Shown here: positions 42,380 through 51,700 of the stretch, piece after piece | How the letters are laid out: each line of letters starts with the position of its first letter | Numbering within the stretch: the stretch's first letter is position 1 | From: Nocardiopsis coralli | Lineage (GTDB): Bacteria; Actinomycetota; Actinomycetes; Streptosporangiales; Streptosporangiaceae | Reading direction: 5' to 3' | Assembly (NCBI RefSeq): GCF_014892575.1 | Contig: NZ_JADBGI010000017.1 | Coordinates: forward strand, 62,001-126,000 | Length of the DNA: 64,000 nucleotides | Position numbers and translations under genes: made by a program | The notes under the pieces: model-generated | Seen by the model: only the letters and a program-made list of their open reading frames with translations | Database searches by the model: none | What the model was told of the DNA's origin: nothing

Positions 42380-43666
42380 ATGGTATCCGTCAGTCTGCGG
42401 AACCTGTCCAAGAGTTTCGGCTCGGGAGCCAACGCGACCGTCGCGGTCGACGACGTGGACCTGGAGATCGAGGACGGCGAGTTCTTCGCCCTCCTGGGCC
42501 CCTCCGGCTGCGGCAAGACCACGACCATGCGCTGCATCGCGGGCTTCGAGAGCCCGACCCGGGGCGAGATCTGGATCGGGGACCGGTTCATCAACGATGT
42601 TCCGCCGCACAAGCGCGACACCGGCATGGTGTTCCAGAGTTACGCGCTCTTCCCCCACTACGACGTGTTCCAGAACGTGGCCTACGGCCTGCTGATGCGG
42701 GACCTCTACAACGGAAGGATCAGCGCGTTCGCGGGGCTGTTCAGCAAACGCATCGCCCGTTCCTCCCCCGCGATCCGTGAACAGGTGCACGAGGCGCTCG
42801 ACCAGGTCGGGCTGGTCGGTTATGACAAGCGCCAGGTGAGTCAGCTGTCCGGCGGCCAGCAGCAGCGTGTGGCGCTGGCCCGCGCGCTGGTGCGGCGCCC
42901 GGCCGTGCTGTTGATGGACGAGCCGCTGTCCAACCTGGACAAGAACCTGCGGATCCAGATGCGCGACACGATCCGCCGCATCCAGCGCGAGGTCGGCATC
43001 ACCACGATCTTCGTGACCCACGACCAGGAAGAGGCCATGGGCATGGCCGACCGGGTCGCCCTGATGCGCGACGGCCGTCTGGAACAGGTGGACCGGCCCA
43101 CCGACCTCTACGACCGGCCGAATTCGTCGTGGGCCGCGCGTTTCGTGGGCTCTTCCAACATCGTGGACACCACCGTGGAGAAGGCCGACGACGCGGGCGC
43201 CGAGGTGCGGCTGGGCGGCCAACGGGTACGCGTGTCCGACTGCGGGGCCGCCGTCGGCGACGGGGTTCGGCTGATCATGCGGCCCGAGGCGCTCTCGGTC
43301 CGGCCCAGGGACGGCGCCGGACCGGACCCCGGGAACACGTTCGACGGCGCGGTCACCAAGGTGACCTACCTCGGGCCCAACATCGTCTACACGGTGGACA
43401 TCGGCGCGGCCGACGGTGCGCCGGCCGCCGGAACGGAGGGCGCCGGAGCCACGGAGGCCCCGGCGGCACCGGAGGCCCCGGGGGCAACGGAAGGCGCGGA
43501 GGGGACCGGGGCCGCAGGCGACACGGACGTGCTCACCGGAACCCGGCAGCTCGTCGAGGTCACCGACACCTTCCGGGGCGCCGACGCGCTCCTGTCCGTC
43601 GGTACCGAGGTGCGGTTGTCCATCGACCCGGACCGGATCATCGTGGCCGAGGGGGGTTCGTCGTGA
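42380..43666 (+). CDS. ABC importer ATPase (FbpC/PotA-like) with two insertions
   Basis: 428 residues, longer than the usual 350. Walker A G40-PSGCGKT, Q-loop VFQSYALFPHYDVFQNVAYGL, signature LSGGQQQR, Walker B LLMDEPLSNLD, H-loop THDQEEAMGMADR, then TOBE-type regulatory domains. Insertion one (about residues 103-127, YNGRISAFAGLFSKRIARSS) lies before the signature. Insertion two (about 344-384) is Ala/Gly/Thr/Glu-rich low-complexity sequence in the C-terminal domain. The stop overlaps the permease start as GTGA. Confidence 0.92.
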   Translation: MVSVSLRNLSKSFGSGANATVAVDDVDLEIEDGEFFALLGPSGCGKTTTMRCIAGFESPTRGEIWIGDRFINDVPPHKRDTGMVFQSYALFPHYDVFQNVAYGLLMRDLYNGRISAFAGLFSKRIARSSPAIREQVHEALDQVGLVGYDKRQVSQLSGGQQQRVALARALVRRPAVLLMDEPLSNLDKNLRIQMRDTIRRIQREVGITTIFVTHDQEEAMGMADRVALMRDGRLEQVDRPTDLYDRPNSSWAARFVGSSNIVDTTVEKADDAGAEVRLGGQRVRVSDCGAAVGDGVRLIMRPEALSVRPRDGAGPDPGNTFDGAVTKVTYLGPNIVYTVDIGAADGAPAAGTEGAGATEAPAAPEAPGATEGAEGTGAAGDTDVLTGTRQLVEVTDTFRGADALLSVGTEVRLSIDPDRIIVAEGGSS

Positions 43667-45441
43667 GCACCGCAGTGGCCGATCCGCCCGGGGGCGAACA
43701 GCCCTCCCCGGCAGCTCCCCCGCCGGGGAGGAAACGCCGCCAGCGCTCCTTCCACCTGGACCTGCTGGCCCTGTGCAGGGTCCTGGTGCTGGGTTTCTTC
43801 ACCCTGTTCCTGATCATCCCGCTGCTGTCCATGGTGGTCGTGGCGTTCACCGGCGAGACCGTGAACATCTTCGGTTCGCTGGTGGACGGGGAGATCCGCG
43901 ACCAGAACATCTCCGACCTCGGTGGCGCCTCGTTCGCCACGTTCATCGAGACCGTCGGTTCGGCGCAGAACATGGAGGCGCTGCGCAACAGCCTGCTGTT
44001 GGCGCTGGGCGTCGCGCTGCTGGCGATGCTGCTCTGCACGCCGATCGCCTACGGTTTCGCACGTACCGCGATGCCGTTCAAGCGCACCCTGGGTGTCCTG
44101 TGCACGATCCCGATGGTGGTCCCCACGTTCGCGGCCGCGGGCGGTTTCATCACCATGTTCGGCCAGGCCGGCTGGGTCACCGGACTCTGGCAGCAGGTGG
44201 GCGGCTCGGGCCAGCTCATCAACCCGTACTCGATGACCGGGCTCGTGCTCGTGCTGCTGTTCTTCCTGTTCCCGTTCGCGTTGTGGCCCATGGTCGCGGC
44301 GTTCCGGATCAGCAGCGCACAGGTGGAGGAGGCCTCCTCCAGCCTCGGCGCGCGTTCGGTGATCACGTTCCTGACCGTGACGCTCCCGCTGGCGCTGCCC
44401 TCGCTGCTGTCCGCGCTGCTGCTGATCTTCGCGACGACCTTCAGTGACTTCGGCGCCGCGATCATCCTGGGGATCGACGGTCTGAACCTGATCGTGGTGC
44501 AGGCCTACCGCGAGATCGCCGGCTTCTACAACTGGGCGGCGGGCTCGGTCCTGGTCATGGTCATGGTCGTGGTCGTGGCGCTGTTCTTCGCCCTGCAGCG
44601 CATGGTCCTGCGGGGACGCGACTACGGCACGCTCAGCGCACGCGGGGGGCAGCCGGCGCCGCTGGTCCGCCACCGCGGGCTGTGCACCGGCCTGTCGGTG
44701 TTCACCACGGCCTTCACCCTGATCCCCGTGCTGTCGCTGGTGTCGGTGCTGGTGCTGTCCTTCGCCACGACCTGGCGCGGCACGCTCCTGCCGGACAGCT
44801 TCACCCTCGCGCACTACGAGCGGGTGTTGGACCGGTCCTGGGGCGCGATCGCGAACAGCCTCACCCTGGCCGGCGGCGCGCTGCTGATCGCGCTGTTCGT
44901 GGCGTCCACGGTGGCCTACTACACGGTGCGCCACCGCGCGGCCGGTCTGGACTTCCTGGCGACGATGCCGCTGATCGTGCCCGGTATCGCCCTGGCGCTG
45001 GCGCTGATGCAGACCTTCAACACCCAGCCGCTGGCGCTGTACGGCACGGCCCTGCTGCTGGTGGTCGGGTACGCGATCCGCCGCTTGCCCTACATGGTGC
45101 GTCCGACGGTCGGCGCCATGCAGGCCATCGGTACCGATGTCGAGGAGGCGGCGCGCAGCCTGGGGGCCAACCGGATCACCGCGGTGATGACGACGGTGCT
45201 GCCGTTGCTGCGCCCCGCGTTGTTCGCCGGAGGCATCCTGGTGTTCGTCACGGTGCTCAAGGAGACCAGCCTGACCGTGCTGATCGCCCCGTCCAACTGG
45301 GAACCGATGAGCCGCGACATCTTCAACAACCTGCTCCGCGGCGAACGCTACCCGGCCGCGGCGATGTCGGTGATCCTGCTGGTGATCGTGATCAGCCTGC
45401 AGCAGATCGCCTACAAGTTCAGCCGCAACTCGCTGTACTGA
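43663..45441 (+). CDS. Two-domain ABC permease (FbpB/AfuB-like)
   Basis: 592 residues with two homologous halves, each about six helices and an EAA loop: ISSAQVEEASSSLGARSVITFLTVTLPLALPS in the first and IGTDVEEAARSLGANRITAVMTTVLPLLRPAL in the second. A charged linker at about 320-335 separates them. Fused permeases are typical of the Fe3+/phosphonate/hexose-phosphate class of importers. GTG 43663 is coupled to the ATPase gene. Confidence 0.92.
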   Translation: MSTAVADPPGGEQPSPAAPPPGRKRRQRSFHLDLLALCRVLVLGFFTLFLIIPLLSMVVVAFTGETVNIFGSLVDGEIRDQNISDLGGASFATFIETVGSAQNMEALRNSLLLALGVALLAMLLCTPIAYGFARTAMPFKRTLGVLCTIPMVVPTFAAAGGFITMFGQAGWVTGLWQQVGGSGQLINPYSMTGLVLVLLFFLFPFALWPMVAAFRISSAQVEEASSSLGARSVITFLTVTLPLALPSLLSALLLIFATTFSDFGAAIILGIDGLNLIVVQAYREIAGFYNWAAGSVLVMVMVVVVALFFALQRMVLRGRDYGTLSARGGQPAPLVRHRGLCTGLSVFTTAFTLIPVLSLVSVLVLSFATTWRGTLLPDSFTLAHYERVLDRSWGAIANSLTLAGGALLIALFVASTVAYYTVRHRAAGLDFLATMPLIVPGIALALALMQTFNTQPLALYGTALLLVVGYAIRRLPYMVRPTVGAMQAIGTDVEEAARSLGANRITAVMTTVLPLLRPALFAGGILVFVTVLKETSLTVLIAPSNWEPMSRDIFNNLLRGERYPAAAMSVILLVIVISLQQIAYKFSRNSLY

Positions 45442-45475
45442 ACGGCGGCCGACGACGCACCGCCGGATGATCGGG

Positions 45476-45510
45476 GATGTGCCGCTCGTGGCGAACACGG
45501 GCGGCACATC
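45476..45510 (+). terminator. Stem-loop between permease and HAD genes
   Basis: GATGTGCCGC (45476-45485) pairs perfectly with GCGGCACATC (45501-45510); 15-nt loop; no T-run. It may be a weak terminator or a processing site, and lies 24 bp before the HAD start. Confidence 0.5.
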
Positions 45511-45533
45511 GTGTGTGGAACGGAGTGCAGTTC

Positions 45534-46316
45534 ATGCCCGGTCTCGTTGTGGACCTGGACGGCACCGTCTACCGGGGGGAGAGCCTGATCCCGGGCGCCG
45601 ACTCCGCCCTGAGACGGATACGCGCGGCCGGACACCGGGTCGTGTTCGCCACCAACAAATCCGTGGAGCGCGCCCGGAGCAACGCCGACAAGCTCACCGC
45701 GCTGGGGGTACCGGCCGACCCGGACGACCTCGTGACGGTCAACGACGTCCTGGCCCGGCACCTGATGCAGCGGCTGGGCCCTGAGCAGCGTGTCCTGGTG
45801 GTCGGCGAGGCCCCGCTGCACGAAGAACTGACCGCTGCCGGGCTGACCACGGTCTCGCGGTGGGAGGAGGCCGATTCGGTGGCGATGGGGTGGGACCGGA
45901 ACCTGGACTACGCCACGTTCAACGCGGCGTTCCAGGCCGCCCGCCGGGGCGCCTACGTCGCCGCCACCAACCCGGACCCCACGTGTCCGGTGGAGGACGG
46001 CGAGCTCCCCGACTGCGGGGCCCAGATCGCCGCCCTGGAGACGGCCCTGGGGCGGGACGTGGACATCGTGGTCGGCAAACCGGCCGCCACGATGGCGCGC
46101 GCGGCCGCGGCCCGGCTGGGTCTCGCGCCGGAGCAGTGCTGGATGGTCGGTGACCGTCTGGCCACCGACATCCGGATGGCCAACGAGGCGGGCCTGTCCT
46201 CGGCCCTGCTCCTCAGCGGGAGCACTCCGGCGGAGCGGACGGGGGACGGTCCGTGGCGCCCGGACCGGGTGTGCGCGGACCTCGCCGAGTTCGCGGACTG
46301 GTTCCTGGGGCAGTGA
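45534..46316 (+). CDS. HAD-IIA phosphatase (NagD/phosphoglycolate-like)
   Basis: 260 residues from ATG 45534 (CGGAG upstream). Motif I VVDLDGTVYRG with nucleophile and acid Asp, motif II ATNKS, a C2-type cap, Lys in VGKPAATMARAAAARLG, and motif III MVGDRLATDIRMANEAG. It dephosphorylates a small organophosphate in the cytoplasm. Position after an Fbp/Afu-type importer suggests it may process an imported phosphate ester. Confidence 0.9.
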   Translation: MPGLVVDLDGTVYRGESLIPGADSALRRIRAAGHRVVFATNKSVERARSNADKLTALGVPADPDDLVTVNDVLARHLMQRLGPEQRVLVVGEAPLHEELTAAGLTTVSRWEEADSVAMGWDRNLDYATFNAAFQAARRGAYVAATNPDPTCPVEDGELPDCGAQIAALETALGRDVDIVVGKPAATMARAAAARLGLAPEQCWMVGDRLATDIRMANEAGLSSALLLSGSTPAERTGDGPWRPDRVCADLAEFADWFLGQ

Positions 46317-46408
46317 CACGGGGGCCGCGGTGGACGGAACGTGATGGGGCAGCCACGGTGCGACGACTCTCCGCGTCTTAGCGAATCTGTTACAGTTCCT
46401 CCCCAAAA

Positions 46409-46451
46409 GACCGAAGTGGCGTGTCCGAAACCCGGACAGGCTGTTTCGGTC
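46409..46451 (+). repeat. Nested inverted repeat upstream of the globin gene
   Basis: GACCGAA (46409-46415) pairs with TTCGGTC (46445-46451); inside it TGTCCG (46422-46427) pairs with CGGACA (46433-46438). It can fold as a two-tier hairpin, 93 bp after the HAD gene and 98 bp before the globin gene; it could be a terminator or a leader structure. Confidence 0.5.
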
Positions 46452-46548
46452 GGCCCGTCCCCCCGGCCGCTCACCATCCCCTGGGGCCCTCTTCGGGTCT
46501 CCGGTCCCGGGCTTCCTTTCTCCTGTCTCCCGCACCCTGGACCCGTCC

Positions 46549-47016
46549 GTGACACTCCGTTCCCTCTCCGACGTACCGCTCCCGAGCCAGGACGTCATCG
46601 ACCTGGTGCGCCACTCCGTCGTCGGCCTGCCCGAAGGCTCGACGCGGCTGGCGACGGCCTTCTACGACAACCTGTTCTCCATGGTCCCCGAGGTCAGGGA
46701 CATGTTCTCCGAGGACATCGGGCCCCAGGAACAGCGCATGGCCGACGCGCTCATCGCCGTCGTGCAATACCTGGACACCCCCGACGACATCGCCGACTAC
46801 CTGCGTGAGCTGGGGTACCAGCACTACAGGGAGCTCGGGGTGCGCGCCGAGCACTACCCCCACGTCGGCCGGGCCCTGATCCGCGCGGTCAGCGACGTCT
46901 CCCCCACGTGGTCGTCCTCGATGAGCTCGGCGTGGGTACTCGTGTACCAGTGGATCACCGCCCACATGATCGCCGGTGCCGAGCGCGCCGCCGCACGCTC
47001 CGGACCCCACGCGTAG
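46549..47016 (+). CDS. Single-domain globin (flavohemoglobin-type heme domain)
   Basis: 155 residues from GTG 46549; no clear Shine-Dalgarno. TAFYDNLFSMVPEVRDMFSEDIGPQEQRMADALIAVVQYL matches the B-E helices of bacterial globins, and LGYQH92-YRELGVRAEHYPHVGRALIRAV matches the F/G region with H92 as probable proximal heme ligand. There is no FAD/NAD reductase domain, so it needs a separate reductase if it removes NO. A flavin-binding-fold gene follows 97 bp downstream. Confidence 0.82.
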   Translation: MTLRSLSDVPLPSQDVIDLVRHSVVGLPEGSTRLATAFYDNLFSMVPEVRDMFSEDIGPQEQRMADALIAVVQYLDTPDDIADYLRELGYQHYRELGVRAEHYPHVGRALIRAVSDVSPTWSSSMSSAWVLVYQWITAHMIAGAERAAARSGPHA

Positions 47017-47113
47017 GCTCCCCCGGGCGGTCGGAACCGTCGGCCCCTGCCCCGGCCCCGCTCGACGCCCCGCTCCCCGCTTTTCGCACACCCACCGTCG
47101 AAAGCCCTCGCAC

Positions 47114-47758
47114 ATGACACAGGACAGCCAGATCCCCCTCCCCGGCTCCCAAGGCGAGCACCGCGTCCAGGAGGCGATGGGGACCTCCGACCGCGCCTCC
47201 CGGTTCTACCGGGACCAGATGCTCGACCACCTGAACCCGACGATGCGCGAGTTCATCGCCCAGCAGGAGATGCTGTTCATCGCCACGTCCGACGCCGGCG
47301 GCGAGTGCGACTCGAGCTTCCGCGCCGGACCGCCCGGGTTCGTGCACGTCATCGACGACCGCCTGCTGGCCTTCCCCGAGTTCCGCGGCAACGGGGTCTT
47401 CGCGAGCGTGGGCAACGTGACCGAGAACCCGCACATCGGACTCATGTTCCTGGACTTCGAGCGCGAACGCATCGGCCTGCACGTCAACGGCCGTGTGCGG
47501 ATCATGGTCGACACGGAGCTGCGCCCCCGCGTGCCGGGCCTGCCGCAGCCGCAGGTGCCGGGGCAGAAGGCGCTGGCGTGGATGGTGGTCGAGGTCGAGG
47601 AGGCCTACATCCACTGCCGCAAGCACATCCCCCACCTGCGCAAGGTCGGCACGGAGGAGGCGTGGGGCACCGACGACACCCTGCGCAAGGGCGGCGACTT
47701 CTTCGGCTCGAAGAAACAGAACGAGGAACGCCGCAACGCCGCGACCGGCCGGGTCTGA
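47114..47758 (+). CDS. PNPOx-like FMN-binding split-barrel protein
   Basis: 214 residues from ATG 47114. FIAQQEMLFIATSDAGGECDSSFRAGPPGFVHVIDDRLLAFPEFRGNGVFASVGNVTENPHIGLMFLDFERE matches the pyridoxamine-5-phosphate-oxidase-related split barrel; RVRIMV and KHIPHLRKV follow. Members bind FMN, heme or F420. The gene lies directly after the globin gene and may be its functional partner. A related fold is found in many stress-linked oxidoreductases. Confidence 0.85.
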   Translation: MTQDSQIPLPGSQGEHRVQEAMGTSDRASRFYRDQMLDHLNPTMREFIAQQEMLFIATSDAGGECDSSFRAGPPGFVHVIDDRLLAFPEFRGNGVFASVGNVTENPHIGLMFLDFERERIGLHVNGRVRIMVDTELRPRVPGLPQPQVPGQKALAWMVVEVEEAYIHCRKHIPHLRKVGTEEAWGTDDTLRKGGDFFGSKKQNEERRNAATGRV

Positions 47759-47834
47759 ACCGGACCGGAGGCGGGGTGCCGACCGGGCCGGGTCGGCGCC
47801 TCGCCTTTTTCGTGCATCGGATGACCTGTGTTTT

Positions 47835-47854
47835 CCGTACAACTGCCGTACAAT
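47835..47854 (+). promoter_or_regulatory. Promoter/operator of the TacAT-like pair
   Basis: CCGTACAA occurs at 47835 and 47846, 11 bp apart. The second copy contains TACAAT (47849-47854), an excellent -10 hexamer. The repeat is a likely site for the antitoxin's ribbon-helix-helix. Confidence 0.5.
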
Positions 47855-47915
47855 CGAGGTGCTTCGCGGTCCGGGACGGGAAACCCGGCCGAGCCCCACA
47901 CCGGAAGGCCCACCC

Positions 47916-48191
47916 ATGAGCACCGCCACGGAACGCCTGGAAGTCAGAGTCAGCCAGGAGGACAAGGAGCTCCTCCTCGAAGCCGCACGCCTCAGTCACG
48001 AGTCGACCTCGAAGTTCGTGGTCCGGGCCGCGCGTGAAGCGGCGCAGGAGCTCGTGGAGCGTGAGCAGTCCGCCACGGTCCCCCCGGAGTTCTTCGACGC
48101 CATGATCGACTCGCTCGACGAACCCGCCGAGCCGATCGAGGAGCTCTCCGCCGCCGTGCGCAAACACCGCTCGACCGTGAAGAAGAGGTAA
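47916..48191 (+). CDS. DUF1778 (TacA-like) antitoxin
   Basis: 91 residues. RLEVRVSQEDKELLLEAARLSHESTSKFVVRAAREAAQELVERE is the ribbon-helix-helix of DUF1778 antitoxins; the acidic tail (PPEFFDAMIDSLDEPAEPIEELSAAV) would wrap around the toxin. A GNAT toxin gene follows after six bases. It should repress its own promoter together with the toxin. Confidence 0.92.
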   Translation: MSTATERLEVRVSQEDKELLLEAARLSHESTSKFVVRAAREAAQELVEREQSATVPPEFFDAMIDSLDEPAEPIEELSAAVRKHRSTVKKR

Positions 48192-48197
48192 CCGTCC

Positions 48198-48689
48198 GTG
48201 TTCGCCTGCCAGTCCCTCAGCCGGGAGCACGACCTCGACCGATTCTCCTGCGGCAAGGAAGAGCTCGACACGTGGCTGCGCAGAAGCGCGCTCCACGCCC
48301 GCTCCAACAACACCGCCGCCACGTTCGTCTGGTGCGAAGAGGGCCGGAGAGAGGTCGCGGCCTACTACTCCTTCACGTCCCTGACGCTGGAACGCGAGGA
48401 GCTGCCCAAACCCATGGCGCGGGGCGGCATGCAGCGGGTCCCGGCGGTGCTCCTGGCCCGGCTGGCCCTGGACACCCGTTACCAGGGGCAGGGCCTGGGC
48501 CCCGTGCTCCTGGTCGATTCCTTCGAACGCGCTCTCACCGGGAACGAGGTCTTCGCCGTGCGTTTCTTCGTCATGGACGCCCTCGACGAGGAGGCCCACA
48601 CCTTCTACGAGAAGCACGGGTTCCGGGGGATCCCCGGAAGCATGCGCCTGTACAGGAAGATGAGCGACATCGCGCGGACCATGGCGTGA
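48198..48689 (+). CDS. GNAT toxin (TacT-like)
   Basis: 163 residues from GTG 48198. LSREHDLDRFSCGKEELDTWLRRSALHARSNNTAATFVW, LARLALDTRYQGQGLGPVLL (acetyl-CoA loop) and FYEKHGFRGIPGSMRLYRKM are characteristic of TacT/AtaT-type toxins, which acetylate the amino acid on charged tRNA. The partner antitoxin is encoded immediately upstream. Both genes look intact. Confidence 0.92.
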   Translation: MFACQSLSREHDLDRFSCGKEELDTWLRRSALHARSNNTAATFVWCEEGRREVAAYYSFTSLTLEREELPKPMARGGMQRVPAVLLARLALDTRYQGQGLGPVLLVDSFERALTGNEVFAVRFFVMDALDEEAHTFYEKHGFRGIPGSMRLYRKMSDIARTMA

Positions 48690-48726
48690 GGCTCAGCCCC
48701 GGGGCCGCGCGGACCCCGGGGGCGGG

Positions 48727-51700
48727 TCACTTCTTGCCGGCGGTCTTGACGGCCTCGATCGCCTTGGTGATGCGCTTGTCGGAGACCGGGTAGGCGGTGC
48801 GCAGCTCCTGCGCGAACAGGCTCACGCGGTACTCCTGCAGCATCCACCGCAGTTCGACGACGTCCGGGTCGGCCTCGCGTCCGGGCTTGAGCCGCCCGCG
48901 CACCTGGCGCACGGCCTCGGACATCTGCACGACCTTGGCCATGTTCACCTGGTCGCGGCGCGGGTTCTCCGGCAGCTTGTCGAGGCGGTACTCGATTCCG
49001 CGCAGGTAGCGGTGCACGTCGTCCAGGCGCGCGAGGCCCGCGTGGGTGACGAACCCGTCGAAGACGAGCTCGCCGAGCTGGCCCTGCACGTCGTTGAGGG
49101 AGGGCAGCACGGCCATGGAGGTGCTGCCCTTGACCTTCTTGGAGACCTTGCGCCACAGCACGAGCACCCGCGCGGCCTTGTCGAGGATCTCCGCGAGGGT
49201 CTCACCCAGGTCGGTGCGCACCTTCTCGGCGAGGGAGGCGAAGGCCTCGGCGTTCCACACCGGGCCGCCCTCGCGGGCGAGCAGGTGGTCGACGGCTGCT
49301 TCTTCGGCGTCGGCGAGCATCTTCTTCACCGACCCGTGCGGGTTGTCGGCCAGCGCCAGCTTGTCGGGGTTGTTGAGCCCCTTGCTGACGGCGTGGGCGA
49401 CCGAGGGCACGGTGAGCAGCAGCAGGCGGCGGGTTCCGGCCCGCATGGCGGCGCGCTGCTCCGGTGCGGTGTCGAAGATGCGGATCGCGACGCTCTCGCC
49501 CTCGTCCACCAGCGCCGGGTAGCCCTTGACGTTGGGACCCAGCGCCTTGCGTTCGAGCGTCTGCTCGAGGGTGCCGAAGTCCCAGGACGTGATGCCCTGG
49601 CGTTCCACACCCTTGGCCTCGGTGACGATGGCCTCGCGCAGGCGCGGCTTGAGCTTGACGCGCAGCTTCTCCAGGTCCTTGGACTCGGCGAGCGTGCGCT
49701 GCTTGTCGTCGACGGCCCGGAACGTGATGCGCAGGTGGTCGGGCACCCGCGTCAGGTCGAAGTCGCCGGCCTTGACACGTTCGCCCGACATCCGGCCGAG
49801 CTCGGCCGCCAGCGCCTCCAGCAGGGAACCGCCGGCCGGGTCGAGGCCGCCGCGCGCCTTGGCGGCGTTGTCGGGCACCGGCACGAAGTTGCGGCGCAGG
49901 GGCTTGGGCAGCGACCGGATCAGTGCGGTGACGAGTTCGTCACGCAGGCCCGGGATCTGCCAGTCGAAGCCCTTGTTCTCGATCTGGTTCAGGTACTTGA
50001 CGGGCACGTGCGCGGTGACGCCGTCGGAGTCGCTGCCGGGCTCGAACTGGTAGGTGAGCGGGAAGACGAACGGCCCCTGGCGCCAGGTGTCGGGGTAGTC
50101 GTCCTCGCTGACCTCGTCGACACCGTCGTTGATGAGCTCGTCGCGGGTGAAGTCGAGCAGCTCGGGCTCGGTGCGGCGCGCCTTCTTCCACCAGGAGTCG
50201 AAGTGGGCGGCCGAGACGACGTGATCGGGCACGCGGCGGTCGTAGAAGTCGAAGAGGGTCTCGTCGTCGACCACGATGTCGCGGCGCCGGGCGCGGTGCT
50301 CGAGGTCCTCGACCTCGTCCAGGAGCTTGCGGTTGTCGTGGAAGAAGTGGTGCCGGGTCTCCCAGTCGCCCTCGACCAGGGCGCGGCGGATGAACAGCTC
50401 CCGGGACAGCACCGGGTCGATCTTGCCGTAGGAGACCTTGCGCTGGACCACGATCGGGACGCCGTACAGGGTCACGCGCTCGAAGGCCATGACGGCGCCG
50501 CGCTTGCGTTCCCAGTGCGGCTCGCTGTACTGGCGCTTGACGATGTGGCCGGCGAGCTCCTCGGCCCACTCCGGCTCGATCTTGGCGACCATGCGGCCCC
50601 AGAGCTTGGAGGTCTCCACGAGCTCGGCGGCCATCACGTAGCGGGGTTGTTTCTTGAACAGCGCGGAACCCGGGAAGATCGCGAACCGGGCGCCGCGTCC
50701 ACCCTGGTACTCGTGCTTGTCGGGGTCCTTGAGGCCCACGTGGGACAGCAGCCCGGCCAGCAGCGACATGTGCACACCGCGCGGGTCGGCGGCGTTCTCG
50801 CTCGGGGCGGGCACCTCGATGTCCATCTGGCGCAGCACCTGCCGGAGCTGGCCGTGGATGTCCTGCCACTCGCGTACGCGCAGGTAGTTGAGGTACTCCT
50901 CGCGGCACAGCTTGCGGAACTGGTTGCCGGAGAGCTCGCGCTGCTTCTCCCGCAGGTGCTTCCACAGGTTCAGGTAGGCGAGGAAGTCCGATTCCTTCTC
51001 GCTGAACCGGGCGTGCGCCTGCTGGGCCTGCTGCTGTTTGTCGGCGGGGCGCTCGCGCGGGTCCTGGATGGACAGCGCGGAGGTGATGACCAGGACCTCG
51101 GGCAGACAGCCGCGTTCCTCGGCCTCGAGCACCATCCGGCCCAGGCGCGGGTCGACGGGCAGCTGCGCCAGGCGGCGGCCGGCCTTGGTCAGGGAGCGCT
51201 TGCCGCCCTTGTTCGTGTCGCCGGCGGCCAGGGCGCCGAGCTCCTCGAGGAGGTTGACGCCGTCCTTGATCTGGCGGTGGTCGGGCCCGTCCACGAACGG
51301 GAACGCGGCCACGTCGCCCAGGCCGAGGGAGGCCATCTGCAGGATGACCGAGGCCAGGTTGGTGCGCAGGATCTCGGGGTCGGTGAACTCCGGCCGGGAG
51401 AGGAAGTCCTCCTCCGAGTACAGGCGGATGCAGATGCCCTCGGACACACGGCCGCAGCGGCCCTTGCGCTGGTTCGCGGAGGCCTGCGAGACCGCCTCGA
51501 TGGGCAGCCGCTGGACCTTGGTGCGGTGGCTGTAGCGGGAGATGCGAGCGGTGCCGGGGTCGATGACGTACTTGATCCCGGGCACGGTCAGCGAGGTCTC
51601 GGCGACGTTGGTGGCGAGCACGATGCGCCGGCCGCGGTGGGAGCTCCACACCCGTTTCTGCTCGGCGGCCGACAGGCGTGCGTACAGCGGCAGGACCTCG

